From NCBI GenBank assembly GCA_008360955.1, contig LUCM01001815.1:160191-224190 (forward strand): 64,000 nt of DNA, written 5' to 3'. The notes under the pieces are model-generated. The model ran no database searches. It was not told the DNA's origin and was given only the letters and a program-made list of their open reading frames with translations. The first letter of the stretch is position 1; each line of letters starts with the position of its first letter. The DNA comes from Fasciolopsis buskii (taxonomy: Eukaryota; Platyhelminthes; Trematoda; Plagiorchiida; Fasciolidae). Of the stretch, positions 49,620-63,079 are shown piece by piece. A program made the position numbers and the translations under genes.

Positions 49620-51445
49620 ATGAACAGGGAATATCTTTTACATTGTCTTGGGGAAATCAGACCCTTCAGAACCGAGTCGGAACCATGCTCGGTTTACACT
49701 GTGGATGGGAATCAGGAACACAGTCTGTGAACAGGGACGAAATGTACTCATCAGGTTATCTTGAACAAGGGGACAACGGTCACGTGGAGAATGTCTCAAG
49801 TTTACGATGGAAGTAAAAAAAATATATTCTTTACCTATCCTAAAAGATAATACAGAGTTGTTTTCAAATATCACTAGAAAAACTCAGTTTGTTATTACAT
49901 CCGCTGTTGTAAAGTTAGGTGCATATGAAATGCGGAACTCGATTGTTTCTCAAAGATATCCAATTCATTCAGATCGATTGCTAAATTTGCTCGACTGTCA
50001 ACTAGAAACCGTCAACATGATAGCCAGTCAATTTTTCCGACAAGTAATGCGAATTCAATACCAACCTATCGTCTTATATTATTTATTCTATTAATTTATG
50101 GTCAATTCTTTTAGTGATAATCACAGACGGCATAATTCATTTCATATTGGCTTGTTCATGGGAATGAATTTAACCATTTCAAATGAAATTGATTTTTGCT
50201 TTACTCTAATTCCTTTGAACCGATAGATCACACAATCCAAGGGCAACGGAGTTGGTCTGCGCAAATCAATTTGTGACCAGATGGGGAGGTAAAAAAAAAA
50301 GTTTGTCAACTGAACTGATTAGGTCGAGGAGAGGACAAATTACCGTAAACCTGCCAAGTGGATCGTATGTGTGATTGTAGGGAGAAAGCGTGGTAGTTCA
50401 CCGGTGGGGGAAGGGTGGCTGGGAGTGGCTGAGTATGCACGTGTACGCACAAACCGGGTCGGGTAAATGCTCAAAATTCATTGGGAAACAAATCGCCATT
50501 GCCAATTAGGAGTTCACACGTGACGAATATAAATATTTCTCTGAAAAAAGAGAACTACAAACAACGAAGTGGTATGTGAACGGGACGAGTGAAAACCAGA
50601 CAATCGGAAAACGTGATTTTTTTTAATTGCTGAGATCTGCTTGGGCTAATTGGATGAAAGCACGCACATCCGCGACTATCGAGGTTAGATTGGTGAACAC
50701 ACGGTCCCGTGTGAGACAAATACTTAAAGCGGTCTGGGGAAATTGATCGTGGGGATGGAAAATTCCAACTGCATATGATATTTTCTTCTTTTTTCAACAT
50801 TGTCATGTTGAGTACGAATGTAAAATTAGTTCTAATTCTTAATCAATTAATTTCAGTTCTGTTGTCGTAAGAAGACACGCGAGTGGTTCATACGTTTATC
50901 ATGAAGCGAAACAAGTCACAGGCCCCAGGCCCTACTCGGCCCCTATATTGTTCTTTTCCAGACCACGTTCACACGAGATCCATCTTCGCGGGCCGATTCG
51001 ACCGTGTTCCGAACTCTTTTGTTTTCATTCCTTCGGACCCGCTGTCTGGCTGTGTTGGTCCGGTTGCCCGGACTGACGAAGTGAACAGTAGCTTTCAGCT
51101 GTCTGTCTGAGTTCCGGCTCTGTTGCGTCTGTTTTTCCTACCACGGTCTTTGTCTGTTGGGGAGTCTTTTTGATAGTCCGTGTTGCTTCTTTGGATGACT
51201 GTTTTTGATTGGTTCGTGCTCCCGGATAGATTACCCTCTCCATTCGCTTTTGTCACGCCGTCGCCTGTACTATGTTGCACCAAGCATGTGAGAGTGGCTA
51301 CTCTAGAAACGCATGCTTGGGAGTGCAAACTAATGTCCCGCAGGAATTTCTGTATCAGGAAACCAAACTGCTTGATTACACGTGATAACTGACTCCATAT
51401 CGATTCCAGGTAAATCCAATTTTCTCGCTTGAATCGCATGTGAAT
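49620..51445. other. Unrecognised stretch
   Basis: No recognised motif or family repeat. The AT-rich 95-codon frame at 49807-50094 has no known domain. Confidence 0.45.
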
Positions 51446-51666
51446 TGTTAGGAGGGCGAATGGATGATAAGTCCTTTCAAGAATCACATGGTGATTCGTC
51501 AGAGGATTTTCGTCGGTCAGGTATGTGAAACAACTTGAAGAAAAAACCAATATTTTCGGATCTTGCGTCCCGTTTCAAAATGATAGTCCTGCATGACCGA
51601 CAAAAATCCTCCCACGAATCACCATATAGTGCTTAAATGGACTTATCATCCATTCACGCTTCTAAC
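51446..51666. mobile_element. 221-bp hairpin element (MITE-like)
   Basis: Two arms of about 74 bases (51446-51519 and 51594-51666) are reverse complements, sharing GAATGGATGATAAGTCC, TGGTGATTCGT and GGAGGATTTT(T/C)GTCGGTCA in mirror order, roughly 80% identical. The 74-base loop has no feature. No second copy was seen in the window, so whether it is mobile is an inference from its shape. Confidence 0.6.
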
Positions 51667-52862
51667 TATACAACAAAAACTCTCTGTATATCTTATCATC
51701 ACTTGGAAAATCAGAAAGTTATTCAATTGATTTAACAATTTCTATCCAAAGCTATTTAAAAAGACACTCGACTCATTGTATAAATGCATTGTGCAAAGTG
51801 ACGGTATATCATTTGGCTGTAATCTCAATAAATAACACCGGAATGATGTCATTGTTCCAGAAAATGAGGTCAAGAATTTACCCCGTTCTTATAGACGAGA
51901 CTTTATTACTAATACTGTTATCGTTACTTTATTGAAACCAGTACTAGTGGTATTAGTTTTACTATTAGTACTTTTTTACTGAAATAGTTATCATAACTAC
52001 GAACTACTGTGCGTATTTCACCAAAGTTAGCCCAACGTACATTACGGTGTCCACTAATAGCATAGACATTTTTTCCGATTTTTCGTTTTAGTGGATGTAC
52101 ATGCTATAACGTCTGTTGTCTTTTCGAATAACTGGTAGACAAATTCTAACGAGCTAGTCCGTACGCAAATTTTGATTAACCCCGGTAAGCCAGAAAGTAC
52201 AGTATATTGAATCGCACTGGTGTCATACGATGATTGGGCAAAACGGTTTGCAATTCATTTGTAGAACAAATCGATCAAATCAATTGTATGAATTGCCCAA
52301 TATCAATCGATAAAAAGATCAACTGATCACGTGTTACGTGTTGACAATAGTCAGTTTCACTTGTTGATCAATGCTGTGAAATTTTAATCAGCCAGTGCAA
52401 TAAACTTAGAATTACTGTGAATTAGGAACCTCGAAATCTGCTCCTGTTTGTGATCAAATTACGCGTTATCATTTGTTGTCATTTTCAGATTTCAACCAGA
52501 ACACTTTTTAAAATCTTTGATCATTCCGAGTTTGTCAACTTTTATTTTACCAATATGTGAAGCATAGCCACGGTTACGACCGAAACACGGCGGCCATTAG
52601 ATTTTACTTGCAGCAATAGCCACGCGAGTCAATCAATCTTACGGAAAGTCATTATGGGTCATTATTTGCACAAGAAAGCAACCCCACGAGCAAACACGTT
52701 TTCAGGGAGACAGAGCTATCCAGTCACTGGTCTTTTAACTAGTTAATTTTCACTCACGGTCCTAAGCACTTCATTCGCTGCTTGTGTATTGCGGCGCTGG
52801 GGAGACACCGTTCGATTAGTTGTTTTTGGGATATTTCGCAAGTAAGCACGTGACCTCTTACT

Positions 52863-52896
<34 letters not shown>

Positions 52897-55800
52897 CGTT
52901 GCTGTTATTGTTAACACGTGCTTTTGACTCTGACATCTTTCCCATAAGATGTGACTTAAGCTTTTGATAACCAGCTGTCAAGATTACATCTTGTGACAAC
53001 AATTTTACGTCTGACTCTCCAGGTTTTTGCAATATATCCATTTCTATGTCAAGAACATCAACCATTTTGTCCATCTATACAATAATTTCTCTAAAGATCT
53101 AAAAATAAATTTTCCTCAGCGGTTCTTGTTTGAGAACATTTTAACAGAGCGTGTATAATGATACCTCGACAAACTGGTCGTAATGCCCGCTCCCCAAGGC
53201 TCTCGTTATTACGGCATGGAGCGGTCGTTTTATGGTCCAGACTACAGGATTTTTCTTCATTTAACAGGCCCTAGCCCCGGTTTGTTTTTAAGAGCTATGA
53301 CCCGGATTGAAATAAGCACGCTCTTTTGCACTGACTTTATAGCTATTGATGACATTCAGACTTGATGACCAAGTCACGTGGGTAGAACTTATAATTTACT
53401 TTTGATGTCCCCGTTTGTGATACGCATTGTCCAAAAAATTCGGACTTATTCCAGCACAAGTCTTGATTGCGAGAAACAGCTCAAGTCCACTGAACGTCGA
53501 TTAGTATACCAAGCGAAGGCCATGGGGTGCTAAGCGCCGAAAATGTGTGTTTGCTGAGATTCACTCATCCGTTCGTTTTTACGCTAACCCGCATTTGAAA
53601 TGGTCCATTGTTAGAACATTTAGTCCTTGTGTCTCGTATGCTCAGTGTGAACTTTTCATGGATTGGCAACTAAAATCCGCGTTTGGATGTTGTCACGAGG
53701 AGCGGATTATCTAATTTGGCTTGTTTGTCATTTACAAGCCGCGGATAATGTAAGCCTAGCCAAATAACATTTTTATGGGTTTAGATCTTGTTTAATCGTA
53801 AAATTGGCTGACTTTTGTCAAGCTACCTCGAAATCCAGTAGAGGTTCTACCGGTAGTTACTGAAGGTTTTCGTGAGCGCGATTCCAATTTTATAAGTAGT
53901 ATACTCTTCAGTCACATAATTACGTTTAGCTCTGGTCAATGGAGAATAACCTGGGGTTAACAAGGCCCATGTACGCAATTGTTGGGGTTTGACCGTAGTT
54001 GGAACTTGTTTCGGTCACTGTCACGTGGTTTGGTAATGAGACGAGAGTTGCGTGATCGGAACACGATGTTTTTGGAACACGGTCGGGTAACAGTTGACCA
54101 GAACAAATGTAAATTAGCTGGAAATAAATGGAAATTTTTAAAATAGAATACTGGCATGTTTCACCCATTTAGAATTATAGTAATTTTCTCGTAGTCTCTG
54201 TGATTTTTGCTTGTCATCTGTTCTGGTCTAAAGGCAGTATGGATAGTTGGATACGCTGTCGATCAGATGGCGTAAATCGTACAGAAACTCTATTAAGCAG
54301 ATTCTGAGACAAACCAGGTTAAACACAACATTATTAAAATCTGGGCATGGCGCCTCAAGTTTACCGAGAAACAACAATTATTTATCGTCCCACTTGGAAC
54401 AATAAACTTGGTCTATCCGATGAAGTTAAAAGCTTTGCGCCCAAAATAGTCACTGATGCAAAGCAAAAATCGTTCGACACATTGTAGGCTTCATTGAGAA
54501 TGACCCAAATTGGGCAGGTCTATTGAGCAGACTCAATCTAGAATTTCGTAGCCGTGTCGTTTAGTCAGATACAACCGACTGCGTTGTGCCTCGGTGTGAA
54601 CTTTGGAATCGCGCCAAAAAATTTAGACCAACTATGGACATAAGTGCAGTCATGACAACAGAAATGTGTACGGAAAAAACATGAATCCAACATCCAAGGA
54701 ATATACTCCATAATGTCCATGTCGCCAAAGATGTGAATACCCGAAAACTGCAGATTCTTCCACCACTGGGCTAGATTTCGAAGATGCTGTACTGACCTCT
54801 AGGGCTTATAGGAATCGAAACTCCGGGGCTCTGAAAGATCCACTAAGATGTCGTACCATTTGCCCTGTCACAAAATTGCCGATTGGTTAATAGATATCTT
54901 GAATAGATACTGATGCCTCATTTTGTAAAAGTTCCGTTCGAATTCGCGAAAACGTTGGGAACTCTTCAATTCACTTCTCGAAGAAGACATTCTGTTTTCA
55001 TGGGTTCACTATGCATAAACATTGTCCTTCAAGAAACGGTATGCTTTTCTAGGTGATTTTGTTATTTTTTTTCCAAATATTCATTGTCCGATACCCGTTG
55101 AACATTCTAAAGACCTTACGCGCATACATGCAAATAGATGTGTAGCAATGGACGATCCTCTGAGCTCCTACATTGACCGACTTTTTCATCCTTGAAAAGT
55201 GAATGTATGAAAACATTTGCTAGACATTAGGGTACACAAATTGCGTTGATATTTTTAATTTTTACTAATTCCGACTATTTTATCACTATTTTGCTTGATC
55301 TTTGGTCCGTTCACCCACACTTTTGTGTGTAGGGTGAAGAAGAGTCAAACAAGACTACAGTTTTCGACATCAAACTTACCAAATGGCTAGATGGAATACC
55401 GCGTCGGTCCATCTACAGGAACGCGACATTGAGCCGTCAATATGTGAACTTATCAGGCTTCATTTCAATAACCTACATAATAGGTATATACACAAGTCGA
55501 CTCAGCATTGCCCTTCGAGACACTATTACGTCATCGAAACCAGGGGCTGTTCGCACTCAGTGCGGTGTTGCTTACCGCGCGGCGTAACCGGCTTTTATGC
55601 GTACACACGACACCGGCATGGTCATTCCATCTTCCGTGGAATTTTACTCAAACTTCATGAACCGGATTTCCCAAACTCTAATGTCTCCTAAAAACTTCTC
55701 ATTCGCCAGATTATTTTTCTATTGAAAGGATGCATTTTAAAGGTCAGACTTATTTGCCTACGCCAACAACAAAAGTAGCGCGAGATGGCAACATCTTTAA

Positions 55801-55989
55801 GTAAATGTCCTCTTTTTGACCCGACAAAACTGGATAAATCAGGCATGCTGTTCATTTTATGGCCCGTTTATCGCTGTTCCTAACACTAGCAGCTCCAATC
55901 TGCCGGTTGGATTCACGTTCAGTCACGCCCCGCTTAAATAAGCGAGAACGATCAAAACAGCCTTTGACAGGTCAACAAAACTGTTTTCT
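51667..55989. other. Unrecognised 4.3-kb stretch with TTG microsatellite
   Basis: Nothing recognised other than the TTG run at 52863-52912 and a small imperfect hairpin at about 51942-51974 (AGTACTAGTGG..TATTAGTACT). Frames of up to 106 codons are unremarkable; one (52754-53074, minus) is open through the microsatellite as poly-Asn. Confidence 0.5.
52863..52912. repeat. TTG trinucleotide microsatellite
   Basis: About 12 perfect TTG units followed by CGT, GCT and ATT variants. Confidence 0.95.
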
Positions 55990-56350
55990 TTAATTATATG
56001 GGTATGTTCAGGTTAGGAGCACAGCCACGGATCGAGCCCATCTCTCTCGGACCAATTGCCACATTCTTCGTCATTTTAGGCGAGGGGGCCTGACTCCTCT
56101 AAACATGCCACGAAAACCAGACCGCTGTTTGCTTGTCCAAGAGTTTGAGTAAAAGGTGCGTCACCAACTCTGCGTCCTAGCTCACAGTCGATTGGGCCCT
56201 TAGACTGCATCATCAAGTTCAGTGTTAACGGGCTTGTCGGAAAGTTCTGTTGCCCAGACCTGATCCGTTCTCACTGTCATATGCCTGATCGGGCCGAAAC
56301 AAGCGGGCCTGGCAATTTTTGTAGCAGCCCGTGGCCTCATCTCACGACGA
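55990..56350 (-). repeat. R3 interspersed repeat, copy b
   Basis: Minus strand: ATGAGGCCACGGGCTGCTAC, AAAATTGCCAGGCCC, TTTCGGCCCGATCAGGCATA, GAACGGATCAGGTCTGG, TTCCGACAAGCCC, AGAGGAGTCAGGCC, ending AACCTGAACATACCCATATAA. It aligns with copies a, c and d in the order and spacing expected for a single family of about 360-420 bases. Confidence 0.65.
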
Positions 56351-57029
56351 CCTTGGCTAAGGGGCTGGGTGTTTTGGGGACTGCTTTCACGTCCGTTCGA
56401 CCAGACCACACCCCACAGAAATCCCACAGACAGTCGAATGCTCAGACTTATCACCAGGCTGTCCCCGGCTGGATCTCACCGGGAGCGCTGTCTGAGTACT
56501 TCGAATTCCCAATGTCAGTTAGGCTGTGTGCTTTGACCCACACGACAAATTCGACGTTTCTGGGCCTCTCACGCCACTTCCATTTTCTTTCTTTCCAAAG
56601 GAAATGTAGGTCTTTGCCTGACACCACTTCGGGTTATCGTAATGCGAAAGTCATGGGGTCAAAATATCCAACAACTTCCAGAAGAAACCCTCAGATTGTC
56701 AAATTCGTGCTCTACCGGAAATGCGATTTTTATTTTTCGTGCTATTCAAAGAGGTTGTTATCCACTGGATATTGACAGACAGTGGAACGATCATACAGCG
56801 AGTTCAAACTTACAAAATGTTTGGGAAACTGAAAACCCCGGTTTACACAAATTCAAACCACCCGATCGAAACACCTGGTTTACTTTTGATACCCTCGTGG
56901 TTGACCAAGTGCCAACAAAACAGTTGTACGGACAGTGGCTTCCTTCTGTTCAACATACAATACTGCCGAAACGTAGTTTGTGTATGCAATACAGATCGTT
57001 TGATTTCTCCAACTATTGATTATTGTGAT
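56351..57029. other. Unrecognised stretch with overlapping frames
   Basis: Three overlapping plus-strand frames of 105-164 codons end here (56281-56775 begins inside R3). None resembles a known domain, and the overlap suggests chance openness. Confidence 0.4.
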
Positions 57030-57200
57030 ATTAGCTGAAACTGTCCGAACTCATCATTAAGAAACCACAAAAGCGCTGTACGTCTGTCTCGTCTTTGTTG
57101 GGAACCATCATCGGTGTACATCCATGGCGACACGAATTAAAGACAAACGAATACGAGTCGAACGTCGAAACTGCAAAGATGCTTTGAGTAGTTTTCACCG
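57030..57200 (+). mobile_element. R1 element, fragment
   Basis: Same orientation as the 49.1-kb copy: CTCATCATTAAGAAACCACA, AGCGCTGTAC, CTTTGTTGGGAACCATCATC followed by a degraded tRNA-like block (CGAGTCGAACG at 57150). It is cut off before the second terminal repeat. Confidence 0.55.
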
Positions 57201-60200
57201 ATTTACTGGACTTAAATTCACGATGAGGCAAGTGGTCGTCATTAGCTTCACGAGATCACATGGCGCTGCTCCATTTCCAGGCTGAAATGGACATGGCTGA
57301 GGAACATGAACGGCGACCTTGCTAGTTGAAAGCACAGCCATTTACGTCTTCAAGTTCACGTTACAGCAGTTCTGTTTGGTTTCTCGGTATCATCACAGTT
57401 AATGAGCATTCACCTAAGTCTCGCTGAAATCTGACGTGAGCTTAGGTGGTGGAACGTCACACTAGTGAATTGGCCCATTTGTTCGGTTTTTCTGCAAGCT
57501 CCTTACTTCTTGCTAACATTAGTTGTTTTGGAATTTTAACGTTCAGACGATGAGAAAATTTTGTTTAAAATTTTGCGAATAATCCCGTCTATCTGTTCAT
57601 TACAGTAACAGCGAAAAATAAGTAAAGAAGCAGATTATGCCAAAGATTTTAGGAATAATGTCTTACTTGCCTGACTGAGTCATTTTGTTATCAATAGTGC
57701 ACTGAAAAGTACTCAACTCATCTTTCACTGATAGGCGACTCCCTAGTTTGGCTAAACCAACGAAAATAAGACGATCAAAAAGCAGGAGAAAGCTATTTAT
57801 TCGGAGAGTTGATGTACATTTTTAAAAGGATGACTGTCCTTTTTACGCTCCCAAGGAGCAAAAATGAATGCTGACGCACGAAAAGCCTCCATTGATGCAC
57901 TACTAGGAGGTCGTCCACGCTGGGATTCCAGGCTCATCTAAGTCGGAAGTGGTTAAACATTATGGATTGCGCATGATAATTTCCAACAGGCAAGAAGTCG
58001 AAATTCTATTTGTAACAAATGATATTCAGTAGTGATTTTAGCGTTCACACTGTATGACGATTTATTTGATAACAATGAAGAGTGATTTATTAAAAAGAGA
58101 TGTATAATTGTCACAGTGATGGCTTAAATATTCCAGTATCCCATGCTGGTTTTGCTTTTATGATCATTCACCATATTTCGAGAACAAATATCGCGACAAA
58201 AATAATTTTGCTAAAACCTGTCAATCACTTTGGGATAAACACACACACACACACACACACACACTTTTTCTGGTTCACTACCCAGAGGCAAAAGGAGTTT
58301 ACCATTCCATAGGGATGAAAACTATCGTAAAATTGTCTCCACGGCGATGCGTTCCATAGTCCTTTTGTGTCGGTCTCAATATCACAACTGGGATGGCTGA
58401 ACTTTCCACGTATAATCCGTTTTCGGGTTAAACTAAATTTGTCTATCAAATCGCTAACGTGGACACTGATTTCCGTGTGAGCAATGACGGTATTCGCACA
58501 CAACTAACCGACAAGGATGAAGTGACAGATCGGATTGCGTAAAATGATTGATTTCTCGCAGATTTCCAAAAAAAATTTTGTGGTACACTCGTGGAAGTTG
58601 ACGTGGACAGTGCCAATCAACGATTTAGGCTTCGTCCACGATTCGTGAAGGAACCAACTGACCAGTTTGCAAACAATTTGAGAACTGACGGAATGACGCT
58701 TAACATGTGCCATAGGTTTATCAGCAGATGTCCCAACGCACCGAAAAAGTATTATGACCATGGTCATGCCAGACGAGATATCTTTTGGATAGTGAATGGG
58801 AACTAAGATGGGCTAGTTTTTAAGATTCCCGTCTGTTCTTTTCAGGTTTACCATATCGGAGATATGGACGGGAACGTCTCTCCAATTCTTATTCACAGAT
58901 TTTTCTTTTTGAACTGTAAAACTGAATTCACTAAGCCATGTGAGTATGGTCAGTTTGATGTGCGGTTCATGGGTGCGAATCAAGTTTTGCCAAACTATAT
59001 ACTTATATTCAACACTTTCTGATATGCGTCTCGGATCCTGCATTGCATAGAAAAGAGACATGGGGCGGGTAAAAGTTTGAACCCGTTAGACGTGGCCCCT
59101 GTTGATCGCTGGAAAAGTGGCCAACATCAAGCAGGGTTTCGTGAGAATTTTGTCTGAAATTGAACGTGTTGGATATATTGACGAGATTTCTATATACGAC
59201 GCCTGAAAAGAATGAGAAATGACTGCTTCCAATATTTACTGGATTTATCTTCGATAGCCTTTGGTGAGACGTCCTCTTTAATTTCACCGAACAGGTGAAT
59301 GGATGCGCAGTTGGACTCAATAAATAGTAAATCACTCTTTTGCGTGCAAACCCCGGACGGTAATTCGATGATAATTTGAAAAAAACAATATAAACCACGG
59401 GTAGATTTAACCGGATTTGTGACAGAAAAGTAAGATCCAGTAAAAAAGACTAGTTTGCATGCATGAATGGTCGACGGGTGAGTGTGATTATGACCAAAGC
59501 ATATCTGGTATAAATGTGATAGGGACAAGATTTATGAGGAACACACGGAAATGCGTTGTTTTCTCACTAATTACCATCTCGATTAAATATCCAGCGATAA
59601 CCAGGTGCGGGATTCCTTACTGAAGTTATCCCTCGAACAATGACGATTCACACCAACGAGGGCTTTGTTTGTGCGCCCTGACCGACGCTAAAGAAGGAGT
59701 CATTGTTAATTTGGGCAACCTTATTGAATGCACAATAGGACAGTAGAAGCAGAAAACTTCCGTCACATTCATGCAGTAATTTAATTAAGTATATGCAAAA
59801 ATGTAAATTTTTGCCTGATTTCGACGGGCTAAGCTTTAACCAGGGCAATAATACAATGTTCAGATGGTTTTCAATTCTGCCGCAAGTTAAACGAGTCTTC
59901 CGATAACATTAGGTTGGTTTGCCCGATTTTGTTGACAACCGTGACCGATGATCTCTGACGCTGACTGAGTGCCTTTTAGTGACCAAAGGCTCACCTTGGA
60001 CTCTGATAACCAGTGTTACTCCATTACGTGGTAGATTCGGTGGCAACTGTTCAATCGTTTTGATCAGCTGAATACGGCACGATTTATCGCTTTACGTTTG
60101 GCAGAACATTAATTCTACGAAACAGAATACATCTTACCTTCTCAGTCCAACGGAATCTGAACCAGAAGTTGCATAGTATGGAGATTACCACTACTATAGA

Positions 60201-61269
60201 TAGGGTCCATTAGTGTGAACACAAACCCGACAATCCTGTGAAAATGAGAGCGCGCAATCGTCTCTTAGAGTTAATGACCAATTTGTTTGGAACAATCATT
60301 ACCGGTGTGCAATCGCGTCAGTCACAACTTTCAAGCTAATGGAGAAACACACGGCCATCGGTGTCCATTTTCTATCGGATTTTGGATAAAGTAAAACAGC
60401 CCATAATGTGCTGGACAGCAATTTTGGAGGTGATCTACACGCGGAGTACAGATGCGAAAATCTACGTTTGCGACAAGGCATATTTCCCAACTAGTAGAAG
60501 ATTTCCATACTCCAAAAGGATGGCAATTCCACATCAGCTCCGTTTTACAACCCTCAGCTGTGTACTGATATGTTCTGAATATTTTGCTTCCTGTTGGGCG
60601 GTGTCTTGGATGGTCTAAATATAGGAAGAACAAAGGTTGGTAGGGTTCGTCATAGAAACCGTGCAGGGGATGTTTGGCCAAACCGTACTTTGTGGCTGCT
60701 CGTGCCACAGGAAAACTTTCCGTGGGAACCATGACCGACCTCTGACTCAAAACTTTGATTGGCAAAGCAGCGGGGCGTTAACCCAGCTCGGAAACTCTGA
60801 TCAGCAGTCCATTTACCACTATCCATGGTGCTCGTTGCAATGGAAAAGCGCGGTCCTGATTATTCGGTGCGACAATTGATGCACAATGGAATTAACTGTA
60901 TGTGGGTAACTCATGGATAATGTTTAACGGGTACTACTAGGGAGTCCGAGCACCTAGACCGGATAACTAATACCGCTCTCAACTAAAGGCTTTGGTTCTT
61001 ACAAGAAGTTGACCTCAAGGCAGCTGGTAGTGGCCGAGTGGAAGCCCGTCAGTATGAATCATTTAGTCTGTCAATCGACGCTAAATTAAAAAACCAGGCG
61101 ACTGTTTAACCAGACTTTGTTTTAAATTTTATTTCGACGGTCCCTAATCTTAGCGAGTTCAACCGTTCGTTGAGATTCTAGTACTTTCTCGCCGTACTTA
61201 CTCGGGCAAGGACGATCAAATACCTTCTGGCCTGCCAACACGGTTGTCGTTTGTCATAATCAAACGTCT
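57201..61269. other. Unrecognised 4-kb stretch with CA microsatellite
   Basis: No gene recognised. A minus-strand frame of 144 codons (60331-60765) is the longest and carries no known motif. A short R1-like echo (GGAACAATCATTACCGGTGT, about 60289) may be another relic. Confidence 0.45.
58238..58264. repeat. CA dinucleotide repeat
   Basis: About 13 perfect AC units. Confidence 0.95.
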
Positions 61270-61690
61270 GATGTATGCCCGTTCAGATTAGAGCCTATCG
61301 GCTGGCTGCATCCTTTCTCTCGGGCTCAATGTCCAACCCTTGGACTTCATTTCGAATACCGCCCCAGTTCACCTCTGAACGTGTCACTAAAATCAGACCT
61401 TGTTCGATTTGTCCCAGTACTAGGGAAAAGGGTCGATTCTCACCTCGTTGTCCGGCTTCCATTGGATCCGATTCATGGCCCGTTGGTCACTCATACGACT
61501 CCAACCCGTACTGTTTTGCAAACATAATTCGGCTTCATTGTTGCAAGACTCACCGCACTGGAGCAAGACTGATTTGAATTTTTGGCAACGACCAACAGCT
61601 TCACCAAACAGGCCACAACGACTAAATACTCAGACACGATTGATTCTTCAGCTTGACTTGCCCTTCTGTATAGCTCGTTGGGTTATGTAG
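61270..61690 (-). repeat. R3 interspersed repeat, copy c
   Basis: Minus strand: GTTGCCAAAAATTCAAATCA, TGTTTGCAAAACAG, GTACTGGGACAAATCGAACA, AGGTCTGATTTTAGTGACAC, GTTCAGAGGTGAACTGGGGC, ATTGAGCCCGAGAGAAAGGA, CAGCCAGCCGATAGGCTCTA, then AATCTGAACGGGCAT. It aligns with copy a over the middle and with copies b and d at the 3' end, and is the most complete copy. Confidence 0.62.
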
Positions 61691-63079
61691 GCACAAAAGC
61701 TGTCACACCACGTCAAAGTGCAATCTCACTGTAAGGGACGCCTCCATATAGTTTGGACATCATCCCCGAATAAACAGAAAAATCTTAAGTGGGCACTTGT
61801 GTTTACCTTGTTGGAATGGAAAAAGACAAAATCGAATACTACATTCACCACCAATGAGATCTCTAAACTTCGACTTTTTGCGCGTAGCCGGTTCGGGTTT
61901 GATAGCTTTTGGAAGTCTAAATTAGTGAGCAGATGATGCTGACTCCCACTATCAGGAGCTATTATTTATTCTGCAGGCAAAATTCACACTTAGACTAGCG
62001 TCTAGTCTTAATTATTTCACCAGTAAGTACAAGTTTAGCATTTGTTAAGAAGTATGATCACGTGACATGAAAAAATCCGTCACGTTTCGTTAGCTGGCCA
62101 GTTTGTACCCTATGCACCTGTGTCTCGATTTGCCTCATTGATTCGCATTTGTAAAGCACAAACTGGAAAGCACTTGCATTTCTAGAAATTCTATACCATC
62201 TCCCGCGTCAGAAATACTGGGAATGAAGGTAAGACCATGCCTCTGTTTCTCAAGAATTCTCTAAAGTTAATTTGCTGGCGGATTGTAGGGCAATGAACAG
62301 ATAACTAACTAGTTCATCTTACGGTGCGTATGTTCAAAAGCGTCCAAGTCAGATGGATTACGTATCAGGCCTATGTAAACGAGATTTCAATAAGCCAGCA
62401 ATTTCCGAGTAATTTTGACGCGGTGCAAATGGTATAGATGGTCTTTGTACTGGATAATATCTTATGCAGAATGGATTTTATTTCGCCTGCGTGTGATTAA
62501 GAAACGATGAAAAATGAGTTTATTGGCCAATGGTTTTCTAATATTTGCAAGCCAAAAAAGAAATAGATTATGTATTTTGTCCATTAATTTTTCAGCGGTA
62601 AACTAGCATCCAGTTTGTTGATATTTGATTCAATTTCTAGACTGGGTAATTTCTTTACTAGCGATACTAAAATGTGCAGTGGTTTAAATAATGAATTACA
62701 GATATTAAGTTAATGTCGGTGGCCTAGTGACTGTTCAATATCGTCGAACATTCGAGTGCAAGGCGTATGTCTAAGTACATCTTGTCAAAAAATGAATATG
62801 ATTTGCAAATCACAAGCTGCAGTCTAATCCATACCACCGATTCAGCAACCATTGCAGGTAAGTAGACAAATCAACATTCAAATTCCCATGAACGTAGGGA
62901 AACATATACATGATACCGAAAAATCCCACCTCTCTTTAAAGTGTGTTATTTCTGCGCTAACTACTACCACACTCAATAATGGCAAGTGAACCAGTGCCAA
63001 GCAACTGGAAATCAGAACGAACATTGGCTATTCGTGACGAGCAGCCAATCAGGCGACTGATGAACATTACTGGTATTTA
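61691..63079. other. Unrecognised stretch
   Basis: AT-rich; no recognised feature. Confidence 0.45.

Noticed and set aside
52754..53074. 106-codon minus-strand frame with poly-Asn
   Set aside because: Open because of the TTG repeat; no recognised domain on either side.
56281..57038. Chain of overlapping frames of 105-164 codons
   Set aside because: The first begins inside repeat R3, and the three overlap in different frames with no recognised protein.
60265..60330. Short similarity to the R1 terminal repeat
   Set aside because: Only about 35 bases agree loosely; too short to call as a copy.
60331..60765. 144-codon minus-strand frame
   Set aside because: No domain, no repeat match, and overlapping frames of similar quality on both strands.
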